A stretch of DNA of 64,000 nt from Dinoroseobacter sp039192165 (GTDB lineage Bacteria; Pseudomonadota; Alphaproteobacteria; Rhodobacterales; Rhodobacteraceae), in assembly GCA_039192165.1 (NCBI GenBank), contig JBCCXD010000011.1, forward strand, positions 1 through 64,000, written 5' to 3'. The notes below the pieces were generated by a model, which made no database searches, was not told the origin of the DNA, and was given only the letters and a program-made list of their open reading frames with translations. Of this stretch, positions 52,058-60,759 are shown one piece after another. The position numbers were made by a program, and so were the translations under genes. Within the stretch, counting starts at the first letter, position 1, and the number at the start of each line of letters is the position of its first letter.

Positions 52058-52657
52058 ATGATTCCGTTCTCACTCCACACCAGTCGCTTTAGCGCGGTCG
52101 TCTTCGCATTGGTCTTGGGCGCGCTTCCTGCAGCCTCGCCGGCGCAGGATACATCCACCGGTGACGCGCCTGCCGCCAGCGCCCAGCCGACGCAACCCGC
52201 ACAACCGCCACAGCCATACTTTAAAGAAGATGTCGGCGACTGGCGCATCCGCTGCGTAGGCTCGCCTGTCGAAGGCCAGCCAGATGTTTGCCAGCTTTAT
52301 CAGTTGCTTCGCGACTCCAACAACAACCCGGTGTCGGAATTTACAATCCTGCCCTCGCCCGATGGACCGGAGCAAGGCGTTCTGGCAACGATCGTGACGC
52401 CGCTTGAAACACTTCTGACCCCAGGCCTGCGCCTGTCGATTGACGACGGCCCAGAACAGGCTGTTCCCTTTACATGGTGCAACAATGTGGGGTGCTACGC
52501 GCGCTTCAACCTGTCACCACCGGACGTAGAAGCGCTCAAATCCGGTATTGAAGCAAAGATTGCGATTACGCCTTTGTCGGCTCCGAACCAGCAGGTTCAG
52601 CTTACCTCGTCATTGCGCGGTTTTACACTCGCACTTGCTTCGGTGACCCCAGAGTAA
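52058..52657 (+). CDS. ialB: Invasion-associated locus B (IalB) family periplasmic protein
   Basis: 199 residues from MIPFSLHTSRFSAVVF behind AGAGGAA. A signal peptide ends ASPAQD; a Pro/Gln/Ala linker follows; then the IalB domain: DVGDWRIRCVGSPVEGQPDVCQLYQLL, VATIVTPLETLLTPGLRLSIDD and FTWCNNVGCYARFNL. Paired cysteines suggest disulphides. Named from Bartonella erythrocyte entry, the family is common in free-living alphaproteobacteria, where its role is unclear. Confidence 0.92.
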   Translation: MIPFSLHTSRFSAVVFALVLGALPAASPAQDTSTGDAPAASAQPTQPAQPPQPYFKEDVGDWRIRCVGSPVEGQPDVCQLYQLLRDSNNNPVSEFTILPSPDGPEQGVLATIVTPLETLLTPGLRLSIDDGPEQAVPFTWCNNVGCYARFNLSPPDVEALKSGIEAKIAITPLSAPNQQVQLTSSLRGFTLALASVTPE

Positions 52658-52668
52658 CCAGTCATCGC

Positions 52669-52688
52669 CGGGCGCCTTCGGGCGCCCG
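52669..52688. terminator. UUCG-capped hairpin between convergent ialB and the KAS gene
   Basis: CGGGCGCC-TTCG-GGCGCCCG (52669-52688), an 8 bp stem. No strong T-run follows on either strand, but its place between two convergent stop codons fits a bidirectional transcript end. Confidence 0.6.
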
Positions 52689-52693
52689 CACTT

Positions 52694-53905
52694 TCAGGCC
52701 GCTTTGCGCAACGCCAGGACCGCGTTGAGGCCACCGAAGGCAAAAGCGTTCGACAAAACCACATCCACTTTTGCCTCGCGCGCCTCGTTCGGTACGACAT
52801 CCAGAGCGCATTCCGGGTCTGGTTCCTCGTATCCGATCGTCGGCGCGATTACGCCGTCCTTGAGAGCCATAACGCAGGCAAGAAGCTCAACAGCCCCCGT
52901 GCCACCAATCAAATGGCCATGCATGGACTTGGTCGAAGATATCATCAACTTGTTGGCATGCTGTCCAAGCGCATCAGCCACAGCCGCGCATTCGGTCTTA
53001 TCATTGGCGGCTGTCCCTGTTCCGTGGGCGTTGATATACCCCACTTCCGCGGCATTCACGCCGGCATCCGCGATGGCATTTGAAATGGCGCGCGAGGCCC
53101 CCTGCTTCGACGGCATCACAATATCCGCAGCGTCCGAGGTCATCGCAAAACCAATTACCTCCGCGAGAATCTCAGCACCTCGCGCCTTGGCATGCTCATA
53201 TTCCTCGAAAATGAAAATCGCTGCGCCCTCGCCCTGAACCATGCCGTTGCGATTGGCGCTGAAAGGACGGCAGGCGTCTTTCGACATCACGCGGAGCCCT
53301 TCCCATGCCTTAACTCCACCGAAGCACAGCATCGATTCAGACCCACCCGTGACCATGACCTTGCTGAGCCCCGAGCGCACAAACTGAAAAGCCTGTCCCA
53401 TCGCATGGTTTGAACTGGCGCAGGCGGTGGCGACGGTAAAGCTCGGGCCCTTGAGATTGTGTTCCATGGAGATGTGGCTTGCCGCTGCATTGTTCATCAG
53501 CTTTGGCACAACAAAGGGGTGAACACGGTTCTTCCCTTCCTCATAAACCGCCCGGTAGTTATCGTCCCACGTGTTCACGCCTCCGCCCGCAGTGCCCAGC
53601 ACAACGCCAGACTTTGCGGCGAGTTCACCGGAAAAGCTTAAACCTGCCTGCGCAATGGCCTCGGCCGCGGCGAGCAGCGTAAATTGCGTGAAACGGTCGT
53701 AAAGCGCGATCTGCTGGCGGTTGAATGCGGCCTCGGGGTCATAGTTTTTAACCTGCCCACCGATACGAATGGACAGCCTGTCGACATCCCTGAACTCAAG
53801 CTCCGAAATGCCACAGCGACCTTCGCGCAGCGCTTCCAGGGTCTGTGGAACGTTGTTGCCAAGAGCGTTGATCGTCCCCTGTCCGGTAATAACGACGCGG
53901 TGCAC
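52694..53905 (-). CDS. Beta-ketoacyl-ACP synthase (FabF-like KAS) of a dedicated acyl locus
   Basis: 403 residues. The KAS triad is intact: Cys162 (TACASSNHAMG), His in YINAHGTGTAAND, and His in SMHGHLIGGTGAVE. The ending NAFAFGGLNAVLAL is typical. It is not in a general fab operon; it follows an ACP gene by two bases and an lpxD-like gene upstream. This suggests elongation of a special acyl chain rather than bulk membrane lipid. NodE/FabF-XL-type synthases are the nearest functional comparison. Confidence 0.9.
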   Translation of the reverse strand: MHRVVITGQGTINALGNNVPQTLEALREGRCGISELEFRDVDRLSIRIGGQVKNYDPEAAFNRQQIALYDRFTQFTLLAAAEAIAQAGLSFSGELAAKSGVVLGTAGGGVNTWDDNYRAVYEEGKNRVHPFVVPKLMNNAAASHISMEHNLKGPSFTVATACASSNHAMGQAFQFVRSGLSKVMVTGGSESMLCFGGVKAWEGLRVMSKDACRPFSANRNGMVQGEGAAIFIFEEYEHAKARGAEILAEVIGFAMTSDAADIVMPSKQGASRAISNAIADAGVNAAEVGYINAHGTGTAANDKTECAAVADALGQHANKLMISSTKSMHGHLIGGTGAVELLACVMALKDGVIAPTIGYEEPDPECALDVVPNEAREAKVDVVLSNAFAFGGLNAVLALRKAA

Positions 53906-53907
53906 CC

Positions 53908-54177
53908 TCAGGCGCCTTTCTGGTCAGCAACAAGACCTTCCACAGCTTTGATAATTGCGGCCACACTCGAAATGTCGAAGTCGCTTTCCGTGGGGTCGTT
54001 GGCGTTGAATGGAACCTGGATATCGAAAGCTTCTTCAATAGCGAAAATTGACTCAACCAAGCCAAGGCTATCGATGCCCAAGTCCTCCAGGGTCGACTCC
54101 ATCTTAATATCCGATGGCTCCAGAACTGCCTGATCTGCAATAATCTGAACGATCTGGTCCTTTATCGACTCCGACAT
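53908..54177 (-). CDS. Dedicated acyl carrier protein
   Basis: 89 residues. The phosphopantetheine site is Ser37 in DLGIDSLGLVE. The protein is acidic and helical like other ACPs, but between helices II and III it has an insertion-like FNANDPTESDFDISSVAAII, similar to the longer loop in special-purpose ACPs such as AcpXL of rhizobia. It lies between an lpxD-like gene and a KAS gene. Confidence 0.9.
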   Translation of the reverse strand: MSESIKDQIVQIIADQAVLEPSDIKMESTLEDLGIDSLGLVESIFAIEEAFDIQVPFNANDPTESDFDISSVAAIIKAVEGLVADQKGA

Positions 54178-54219
54178 CGCACCCTTCCTTACCGCCCGTT
54201 TGTCCCGGCTGGCGGTGGC

Positions 54220-55311
54220 TTAATCGCTCTTGCCCAATTTGGAAACTGCTTTCTTCAGTTCCGCGACCTGATCAAAGAGTCGCGGCAGCCTGCGAAGCGC
54301 CTTGTAGGTTTCAACCTGCGTGTCCATTTTCGTTGCCGGATATCCCCACAGAACGCGGCCCGCAGGCGCGTTTGACGCAATCTTGCTGCCTCCACCCGCA
54401 ATGACATCATCGCCTATGGTGATATTGTCGTTCACCCCGACATGCCCCCCCAGAACCACCCGATTTCCAAGACGTGACGAGCCGGCAACGCCGGACATAC
54501 CTGCCATCAGGCAATCCTCGCCCAGTTGCGCATTATGCCCGATCTGGGTGTGGTTATCGAGCTTGCACCCGCGACCGACGATCGTGTCGCGGATCGTACC
54601 CCGATCGATGCAAGCATTCGCGCCGACTTCAACATCATCCCCGATGGTGACCGATCCAAGCGAATGAATACGTGTCCAGCTCTGGTTCTGCGCCTCTCCT
54701 CGGACACCGACGGTTTCGCGGACTTCTTCCACGGCAGATTTCTCTGGCGTCACAAAAGAAAACCCGTCCGCGCCGATGGAAGCATTATGATGGGCGGTAA
54801 AGCGGTCTCCGATGCGGGCATAAGCGCCGATGCGGACACCAGCATAAAGCAACACATCCGCTCCGAGCTGCGCCATCTCCGCCACCGAGACGTGGGACGC
54901 GATCCGTGCACGGGCGCCGATGCGGACACCTCTGCCGATCACCACATAGGGACCAACGGCTGCTCCGTCTCCTATTTCCGCACTCGCGTCGATAATCGCC
55001 GTGGGATGGATACCAGGCGCAATCTCGGGGCCGGGGTCAAGCAACTTGGTGAGACCAGACATGGCATATCGCGCACGCGCGACAAGAACTGCGCCTTTGA
55101 GCCCGTACTCCTGCCACGGTGCATCTGCAGATAAAAGCGCCGCGCGTGCGGACCCTTTTGGAAGGTCAGCCGCGAATTTCGGGTCGAGCGCCATAGCAAG
55201 CTGATCCGGACCCGCCATAGCGGGCTCTGCAGCGCCCTGGATAGTCAGCGACGTATCTCCGACGGCCTGCGCATTCAACGCCTCGGCGATCTTTGCAAGC
55301 GTGTGGCCCAT
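54220..55311 (-). CDS. lpxD: LpxD-family UDP-3-O-acylglucosamine N-acyltransferase
   Basis: 363 residues from MGHTLAKIAEALNAQAVGD behind AAGGA; an ATG eight codons upstream is an alternative. After an N-terminal uridine-binding domain come many hexapeptide repeats of a left-handed beta helix (HPTAIIDASAEIGDGAAVGPYVVIG, ATVGRGCKLDN-like IVGRGCKLDNHTQIGHNAQLGEDC), and a helical end. LpxD adds the N-linked hydroxyacyl chain to lipid A. It is not in the usual bamA-fabZ-lpxA context, so it may be a second, specialised copy. Confidence 0.88.
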   Translation of the reverse strand: MGHTLAKIAEALNAQAVGDTSLTIQGAAEPAMAGPDQLAMALDPKFAADLPKGSARAALLSADAPWQEYGLKGAVLVARARYAMSGLTKLLDPGPEIAPGIHPTAIIDASAEIGDGAAVGPYVVIGRGVRIGARARIASHVSVAEMAQLGADVLLYAGVRIGAYARIGDRFTAHHNASIGADGFSFVTPEKSAVEEVRETVGVRGEAQNQSWTRIHSLGSVTIGDDVEVGANACIDRGTIRDTIVGRGCKLDNHTQIGHNAQLGEDCLMAGMSGVAGSSRLGNRVVLGGHVGVNDNITIGDDVIAGGGSKIASNAPAGRVLWGYPATKMDTQVETYKALRRLPRLFDQVAELKKAVSKLGKSD

Positions 55312-55373
55312 AACTGCTTCCTTGCTGACCGACATATGCTCCGCCAGATACGGAGCCTCTGCCGACCAACGGT

Positions 55374-56975
55374 TTAGCTGTCAAAAGACGGCAAGGCCAC
55401 CCCGGCCTCGGAAAGCGCTTTCCAGATCTTTGCGTCGCGCCCATAGATATCGCGGCGGTACTGAATCTGACCTTTAGCGGGCGCAAAGGCGGTCTGGTAG
55501 TACAAATGAACTGGCAGCGGGTTGTCCAGATAGACCCAAGTCTCCTTGCCCGTCGCGAGGGTTGACTTGAACGCGCCGACTGGATCGGCCTCCTGATCTG
55601 ACAGGAGCTCGTAAGCAAAGTCGAACGGATCTGCGACCCGCACACAACCATGCGAATACGCACGGGTCTCGCGGCCAAAAAGCGATTTGGCGGGCGTGTC
55701 GTGCAGATAGATGTTGTGCTCGTTCGGGAACATGAATTTCACCAGCCCCAGCGCATTAGACCGCGACGGTGGCTGCTTAATATCGAACGGGAAGTTGCGC
55801 GGAGTAAATTGTGCGAAATCAAGCCCATCCCGGCTGACCGTGCGGCCGGAAGCATCCACCAGCCTCAAATAGCTGTGGGCGTTCGGATCGCTTTGGAACT
55901 TTGGCAGGTACTCCTTGGTCGCAATGGACCGGGGGACATTCCATGTCGGGTTGATCACCATGTGATCCATCTCGTCCGAAAACTCTGGCGTGCGCCGATC
56001 AGACGTGTTTTTGCCGACAACAACCCGCGTCCGGAACACCTCCTCCTCATCCTCGATCACACGTGCATGAAAATCGGCAATGTTGACCATGATCCGGCGA
56101 TCGCCAAGCTCACGGTTCATCCACCGTTCACGTTCGAGCCCCACCAATACCGACTTCAAACGATCCCTTGCGGACACGTTGACCTCCTGCAAGGTGACCT
56201 TCGCCGCAACCCCATCCTGAGCAAGCCCGTGATCGGCCTGGAACCGGATGACTGCAGCTTCGAGGGCATCGTCAAACTCGGCCCGCGCCGTCGGGGCGAG
56301 ATAGCCCATCCGGATCAGGCGGTTGCGCAAAGCGACAACCCGCGAGCCGCTGTCACCGAGCTCCAGTTTTCCGCCGGGCACCGGTTCACCCCATCCCCCC
56401 TTGGCTATAGAGCGCTGAAGATCCAGCCGCGCCTTCATAAGCCGCGTATACCGCGTGCCCTGAGGCGGCAGAGATTCCATCAAAAGCACCGGATCGGCCT
56501 CGGCGCTCGCAAGCAGCAAGTCTCCGATCGGCTGGCGCGGTTGTGCGCGTACTATGCCCTCGTCAACTTTCGACGCAACAAGGGCGCCACCATGCACATC
56601 CTGCGCATAATCCAAGAACATCCGGGCAGCGGCGACTTCGGCAAAACCGCGTGTTCTTTCTGAAGTTGCATCAGCAAACACGGTTATCAGAGCTGCCGCA
56701 TCGTATCGCTCTGCAGGTAAACCGTGCAATGGCGCATGCTCCAGTGCACGCAGCAATGCCGCACGTCGCATCACACCGTTCGGTGCAGTCCAGATCGCCG
56801 CAAAGTTACGATCTACATAGAACTCGAGAATATCGGTGTTGTCTGCCGCCGCTTCTGCGATCGCCTGCCGAAAGGCAAAGCTTTCTGCACGGGCTGACGA
56901 GACAGAGCAAAGCACCAAAAGGGCACTGAATAAGAGACCGAATGCGCGGGCCTTCGGTCTAAAAGTCACGAACAT
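55374..56975 (-). CDS. L,D-transpeptidase (YcbB-like) murein crosslinking enzyme
   Basis: 533 residues from MFVTFRPKARAFG behind GGGAG. Signal peptide, then a scaffold domain, a peptidoglycan-binding domain 1 (about 205-270: LELGDSGSRVVALRNRLIRMGYL), and the YkuD catalytic domain with the nucleophile in YSHGCVRVADP. This order matches E. coli YcbB/LdtD, which forms 3-3 crosslinks. It is upstream of and on the same strand as the lpxD-like gene (62-base gap) and divergent from a MepK-like gene. Confidence 0.93.
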   Translation of the reverse strand: MFVTFRPKARAFGLLFSALLVLCSVSSARAESFAFRQAIAEAAADNTDILEFYVDRNFAAIWTAPNGVMRRAALLRALEHAPLHGLPAERYDAAALITVFADATSERTRGFAEVAAARMFLDYAQDVHGGALVASKVDEGIVRAQPRQPIGDLLLASAEADPVLLMESLPPQGTRYTRLMKARLDLQRSIAKGGWGEPVPGGKLELGDSGSRVVALRNRLIRMGYLAPTARAEFDDALEAAVIRFQADHGLAQDGVAAKVTLQEVNVSARDRLKSVLVGLERERWMNRELGDRRIMVNIADFHARVIEDEEEVFRTRVVVGKNTSDRRTPEFSDEMDHMVINPTWNVPRSIATKEYLPKFQSDPNAHSYLRLVDASGRTVSRDGLDFAQFTPRNFPFDIKQPPSRSNALGLVKFMFPNEHNIYLHDTPAKSLFGRETRAYSHGCVRVADPFDFAYELLSDQEADPVGAFKSTLATGKETWVYLDNPLPVHLYYQTAFAPAKGQIQYRRDIYGRDAKIWKALSEAGVALPSFDS

Positions 56976-57177
56976 CCTGAATACTCCCAAGTGGAACTCA
57001 CGCCTCGTTGATCAAACCACAAAATGCGCGTGAATGGCAAAAACATGACTGTGAACAGTCGTTTTTTTCGCCCAAAAGCGCGGCGCATACGCAACGCTTT
57101 CGACAGTGCACCTGTGCCACAGTTAGGCAGAAAACCGCTCAAAAACACTGCAACTGCCCCGATTCAGAGCACCTTGC

Positions 57178-57205
57178 TTGGCGTTCACATTTTTTTGTGT
57201 ATTTT
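57178..57205 (+). promoter_or_regulatory. Promoter candidate for the MepK-like gene
   Basis: TTGGCG (57178-57183), 16-base T-rich spacer, TATTTT (57200-57205). The 300-base divergent gap 56976-57275 holds this and a CCCC/GGGG hairpin near 57207-57221, but no further gene. Confidence 0.4.
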
Positions 57206-57275
57206 CCCCGACATCTGGGGATGAACATTTTTGAGAGGTCGCAGCAAGCGACCCGGGGTTATGGGGCAAGAACCT

Positions 57276-57845
57276 ATGAGCGACTCGGCAAGTATCCGCC
57301 TGAGCAGGCGTGGTATACTTACAGCATTTGCGGCTTCCGCCATCACCGCCGCACCCATCACAGCCAACGCGTTCGGCTTTCTAAGAGGTGCCGGAGATAT
57401 ACGTCGGTTGAGTATGCACTCTGGCCGCACGGGCGAAAGAATTGACACAATTTACTGGGTCGAGGGGGACTACATCCCCGAAGCAATGAAGGAAATCAAC
57501 ACCTTCATGCGAGACTGGCGCAGTGACTCTGTGGCAAGCATCGACCGGCGTACGATTGATATCATGGCGGCTGCGCACAACCTTCTCGATACAGACGAAC
57601 CCTATCTTCTTCTGTCGGGTTACCGTAGTCCTCAAACCAACGCGATGCTGCGCTCCAAATCCCGCGGCGTCGCCCGAAACTCTTTGCACATGAAAGGTCA
57701 GGCGGCAGATCTGCGTCTGGGGTCCCGTTCTGTCAGGCAGATGGCTGCGGCTGCAGCGGCCTGCAGAGCCGGAGGCGTCGGCTCCTACTCCCGTTCGAGC
57801 TTCGTGCATATGGATTGCGGCCCAATCCGTACCTGGGGCCGCTGA
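57276..57845 (+). CDS. DUF882 / MepK-like murein endopeptidase
   Basis: About 190 residues from MSDSASIRLSRRGILTAFAAS. The twin-arginine pattern SRRGIL suggests Tat export. The M15-type zinc site is present: SLHMKGQAADLR supplies His and Asp, and FVHMDCG supplies the last His. YLLLSGYRSPQTNAMLRSKSRG is the family core. E. coli MepK (YcbK) cleaves 3-3 crosslinks, so location opposite an L,D-transpeptidase is meaningful. ATGs at 57261 and 57231 are alternative starts. Confidence 0.87.
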   Translation: MSDSASIRLSRRGILTAFAASAITAAPITANAFGFLRGAGDIRRLSMHSGRTGERIDTIYWVEGDYIPEAMKEINTFMRDWRSDSVASIDRRTIDIMAAAHNLLDTDEPYLLLSGYRSPQTNAMLRSKSRGVARNSLHMKGQAADLRLGSRSVRQMAAAAAACRAGGVGSYSRSSFVHMDCGPIRTWGR

Positions 57846-57891
57846 CGCCCTCCTGATTTTTTTCGGCGACCATCCCAAACACTCGCCATTC

Positions 57892-57924
57892 GAAAGCGCC
57901 CTGCAATTTCCGCGGGGCGTTTTC
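57892..57924 (+). terminator. Terminator of the MepK-like gene
   Basis: GAAAGCGCCC (57892-57901) pairs with GGGCGTTTTC (57915-57924) with one G-T pair; the descending arm supplies four T. The rest of the 57846-58055 gap holds only the sulfatase leader. Confidence 0.6.
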
Positions 57925-58055
57925 ATGTTTGCAAGCCATTAATTGAAAAGAATCATTTGGGGTTTTCCAGCGACTCGCACTACCGTCCCTGCATGCCATT
58001 TCCGAAGGCAAAAGGGCACTCACCCGGAAGGAGGGCCCGAAACAGGAGGGATTTC

Positions 58056-59657
58056 ATGAATTTTCTAAAGCCAAGCAGATTGGCGCATCTCACGCTGGCG
58101 GTTGGGCTTGCGCTCACCGGTCAGGTCGCTGCGCAAGACAACGACAGGCCGAACATTCTCGTCATATGGGGCGATGATGTCGGCCAATCGAATATTTCCG
58201 CCTACACCATGGGCATGATGGGCTACACCACGCCGAACATCGACCGTATCGCTGAAGAAGGTATGATCTTCACCGACTACTACGGGGAACAGTCCTGCAC
58301 AGCGGGCCGGTCTTCCTACATCATGGGACAGTCGGTGTTCCGCACGGGTCTGTCCAAGGTCGGGTTACCGGGTGCTGAAGAAGGCATGCAAGTCGAGGAT
58401 CCGACCATCGCCGGGTTGCTTAAAGCACAAGGTTACGCAACCGGTCAGTTTGGAAAAAACCACCTGGGCGACAAGGATGAACATCTTCCCACAAACCACG
58501 GTTTTGATGAGTTTTTCGGAAATCTCTACCACCTGAACTCAGAAGAGGAACCCGAAAACGAGGATTACCCAGGTGATGCATTGCTGCCTGACGGCCGCAC
58601 CTTCCGTGAAGCCTATGGGCCCAGAGGGGTCATAAGATCGTCAGCTGACGGGCAGATCGAAGATACCGGCCCCCTGACCAAGCTGCGCATGGAAACGGTC
58701 GACGATGAAACGGTGGCGGCCGCCATAGACTTCATCCGGCGCCAGGAAGATGCCGGAGTGCCCTGGTTTGTCTGGTGGTCAGGCACTCGGATGCACTTCC
58801 GCACCCATGTCGGAGAGGACATGCGCCAACAAGCCAACGAGATCGTCGGCAAAAAGGTCGATGAATACACCGCAGGAATGATTGAGCACGATTTGCATAT
58901 CGGGCAGTTTCTTGACCTGCTTGATGAACTTGGGATCTCGGACAACACGATCGTTCACTACTCGACCGACAACGGTCCGCATATGAACACCTGGCCGGAT
59001 GCCGCGATGACGCCGTTCTGGGGGGAGAAAAACACTCAATGGGAAGGCGGATGGCGCGTACCATCGATGGTGCGCTGGCCGGGGCTGATCGAACCGGGTT
59101 CGGTGTCCAATACGATCATGCATCACATGGACTGGCTCCCCACTTATCTCGCGGCTGCAGGCCGCCCGACGGTAAAGGAAGAACTTCTTGACGGGATCAC
59201 CGTTGCTGAGGTTGGCGGGGGGCGCGACTATCGTGTGCACCTCGACGGGTATAACTTCCTGCCTTACTTCGCCGGAGAAGTCGACGAAGGCCCGCGTCAG
59301 GAAATTTTCTATTTCACGGACGATGGCGATCTCGCGGCGCTCCGCTTTCAAGACTGGAAAATCACGTTTCTGGAACAGAAGGCATGGGCCACCCTCCGCG
59401 CCTGGATGGAACCTTTGACACCGTTGCGGGTACCGCTGATCACGAACCTGCGGCGCGATCCGTATGAACGCGCTTATCGGACATCGAACACCTACTATGA
59501 CTGGTTGCTCGATCGTGCGTATATGCTTGTTCCTGCGCAGCAATACGTGGGCCAGTTCCTTGCCACGTTTGCCGAATACCCGCCGCGCCAGGAAGCCGCG
59601 TCCTTCAGCCTCGACAAAGTCATGGAAACGCTGAGTGATCCGGGTGGCGCGCAGTAG
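58056..59657 (+). CDS. Secreted type I sulfatase (arylsulfatase)
   Basis: 533 residues from MNFLKPSRLAHLTLAVG behind AGGAGGG. Signal peptide ends GQVAAQD. The metal-binding start ILVIWGDDVGQ, the formylglycine site C81-T-A-G-R, GKNHLGD, and STDNGPHMNTWPDAAMTPFWGEKNTQWEGGWRVPSMVRWPG are textbook sulfatase. Cys81 needs conversion by a formylglycine-generating enzyme, not found in this window. The next gene is an exported HAD phosphatase, and the two may act on the same sulphated or phosphorylated substrate. Confidence 0.93.
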   Translation: MNFLKPSRLAHLTLAVGLALTGQVAAQDNDRPNILVIWGDDVGQSNISAYTMGMMGYTTPNIDRIAEEGMIFTDYYGEQSCTAGRSSYIMGQSVFRTGLSKVGLPGAEEGMQVEDPTIAGLLKAQGYATGQFGKNHLGDKDEHLPTNHGFDEFFGNLYHLNSEEEPENEDYPGDALLPDGRTFREAYGPRGVIRSSADGQIEDTGPLTKLRMETVDDETVAAAIDFIRRQEDAGVPWFVWWSGTRMHFRTHVGEDMRQQANEIVGKKVDEYTAGMIEHDLHIGQFLDLLDELGISDNTIVHYSTDNGPHMNTWPDAAMTPFWGEKNTQWEGGWRVPSMVRWPGLIEPGSVSNTIMHHMDWLPTYLAAAGRPTVKEELLDGITVAEVGGGRDYRVHLDGYNFLPYFAGEVDEGPRQEIFYFTDDGDLAALRFQDWKITFLEQKAWATLRAWMEPLTPLRVPLITNLRRDPYERAYRTSNTYYDWLLDRAYMLVPAQQYVGQFLATFAEYPPRQEAASFSLDKVMETLSDPGGAQ

Positions 59658-59678
59658 CGCTTCTAACGCAGAACGCAG

Positions 59679-59704
59679 GGGCCTTGCACGTTGCAAGGCC
59701 CTTT
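59679..59704 (+). terminator. Hairpin between the sulfatase and HAD genes
   Basis: GGGCCTTGCA-CGT-TGCAAGGCCC (10 bp stem) followed by TTTCC. It is a strong stem with a short T-run, so termination may be partial. Confidence 0.7.
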
Positions 59705-59729
59705 CCAATTCATCATGGGATATTTCTTG

Positions 59730-60686
59730 ATGCGAACCTTACTGACCGCGCTCGTCCTTTGTTTTGCGGGTCTTCCCTCCTGGGCAGACCCCCTGCCCTC
59801 CTGGGCGGACACTGATACCAAAGCTGCAATCCTCGATTTCGTGGGGCGTGTAACGGACCCGGCCTCCCCGGATTATGTGACTCCTGCTGACCGGATCGCG
59901 ACCTTCGACAACGACGGCAACCTGTGGGCGGAACAGCCCGTCTATTTTCAGTTAATCTACGCGCTTGACCGCCTGAAGGAGAAGGCTGCAGCCGACCCGG
60001 CGATTCTGACCAGCGACACCCTCAAAGCCGCTGCCGAAGGAGATATGGAAGCCGTCGCTGAGGCCGGTGACGAAGGACTGCTGGAAATCCTTGCCGTCAG
60101 CCATTCCGGCATGTCGGTCGAAGACTTCCAGGCCGATGTCTCAGCCTGGCTGGAAAGCGCCCGCCATCCGACCACCGGCATGGCCTATGACGACATGGTC
60201 TATCAGCCGATGCTGGAGCTCTTGAGCTATCTGCGCGATAAGGGGTTTCAGACCTGGATCGTCTCTGGCGGCGGGGTGCATTTCGTGCGCGCCTTCGCGG
60301 AACAGGCCTACAACATCCCGCCCGAGCAGGTGGTCGGCAGCACGACCCCCACGGAGTACGTAGATGGGAAGGTCATGAAGCTGCCCGGGATTGAGTTTGT
60401 CGACGACAAAGCCGGCAAGCCCGTGGGCATCGACAGCCGCATCGGCAAACGTCCGATCTTTGCCAGCGGGAATTCTGACGGTGATTTCGCCATGCTCGAA
60501 TATGTCACCGGCGGCGACGGCCCCAGCTTCGGCATGCTCCTGCATCACACAGATGCAGATCGTGAATTCGCCTATGACCGCGACGGGCATGTTGGTGTTC
60601 TGAACCGTGGTCTCGATGAAGGGCCGGCGCGTGGTTGGGTGATTGTCGACATGGCGAAGGACTGGGAGCAGGTTTTTCCAGAGTAA
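59730..60686 (+). CDS. Exported HAD-superfamily phosphatase
   Basis: About 318 residues from MRTLLTALVLCFAG, with an ATG five codons upstream as alternative. Signal peptide ends PSWAD; a near-repeat PSWADPLPSWAD reflects a short DNA duplication. HAD motifs: D60-N-D62-G (TFDNDGNLW), WIVSGGGVHF (motif II), and GNSDGDFAM (motif IV). It is SerB-like in layout but periplasmic. It lies directly after the sulfatase gene. Confidence 0.85.
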   Translation: MRTLLTALVLCFAGLPSWADPLPSWADTDTKAAILDFVGRVTDPASPDYVTPADRIATFDNDGNLWAEQPVYFQLIYALDRLKEKAAADPAILTSDTLKAAAEGDMEAVAEAGDEGLLEILAVSHSGMSVEDFQADVSAWLESARHPTTGMAYDDMVYQPMLELLSYLRDKGFQTWIVSGGGVHFVRAFAEQAYNIPPEQVVGSTTPTEYVDGKVMKLPGIEFVDDKAGKPVGIDSRIGKRPIFASGNSDGDFAMLEYVTGGDGPSFGMLLHHTDADREFAYDRDGHVGVLNRGLDEGPARGWVIVDMAKDWEQVFPE

Positions 60687-60759
60687 GACTGCCATCCGGT
60701 GGTGCTGTCCGGGCAGTGCGTCCTCCGCCGTCGAGACCAGCGAAACAAGGAGGCAACGC

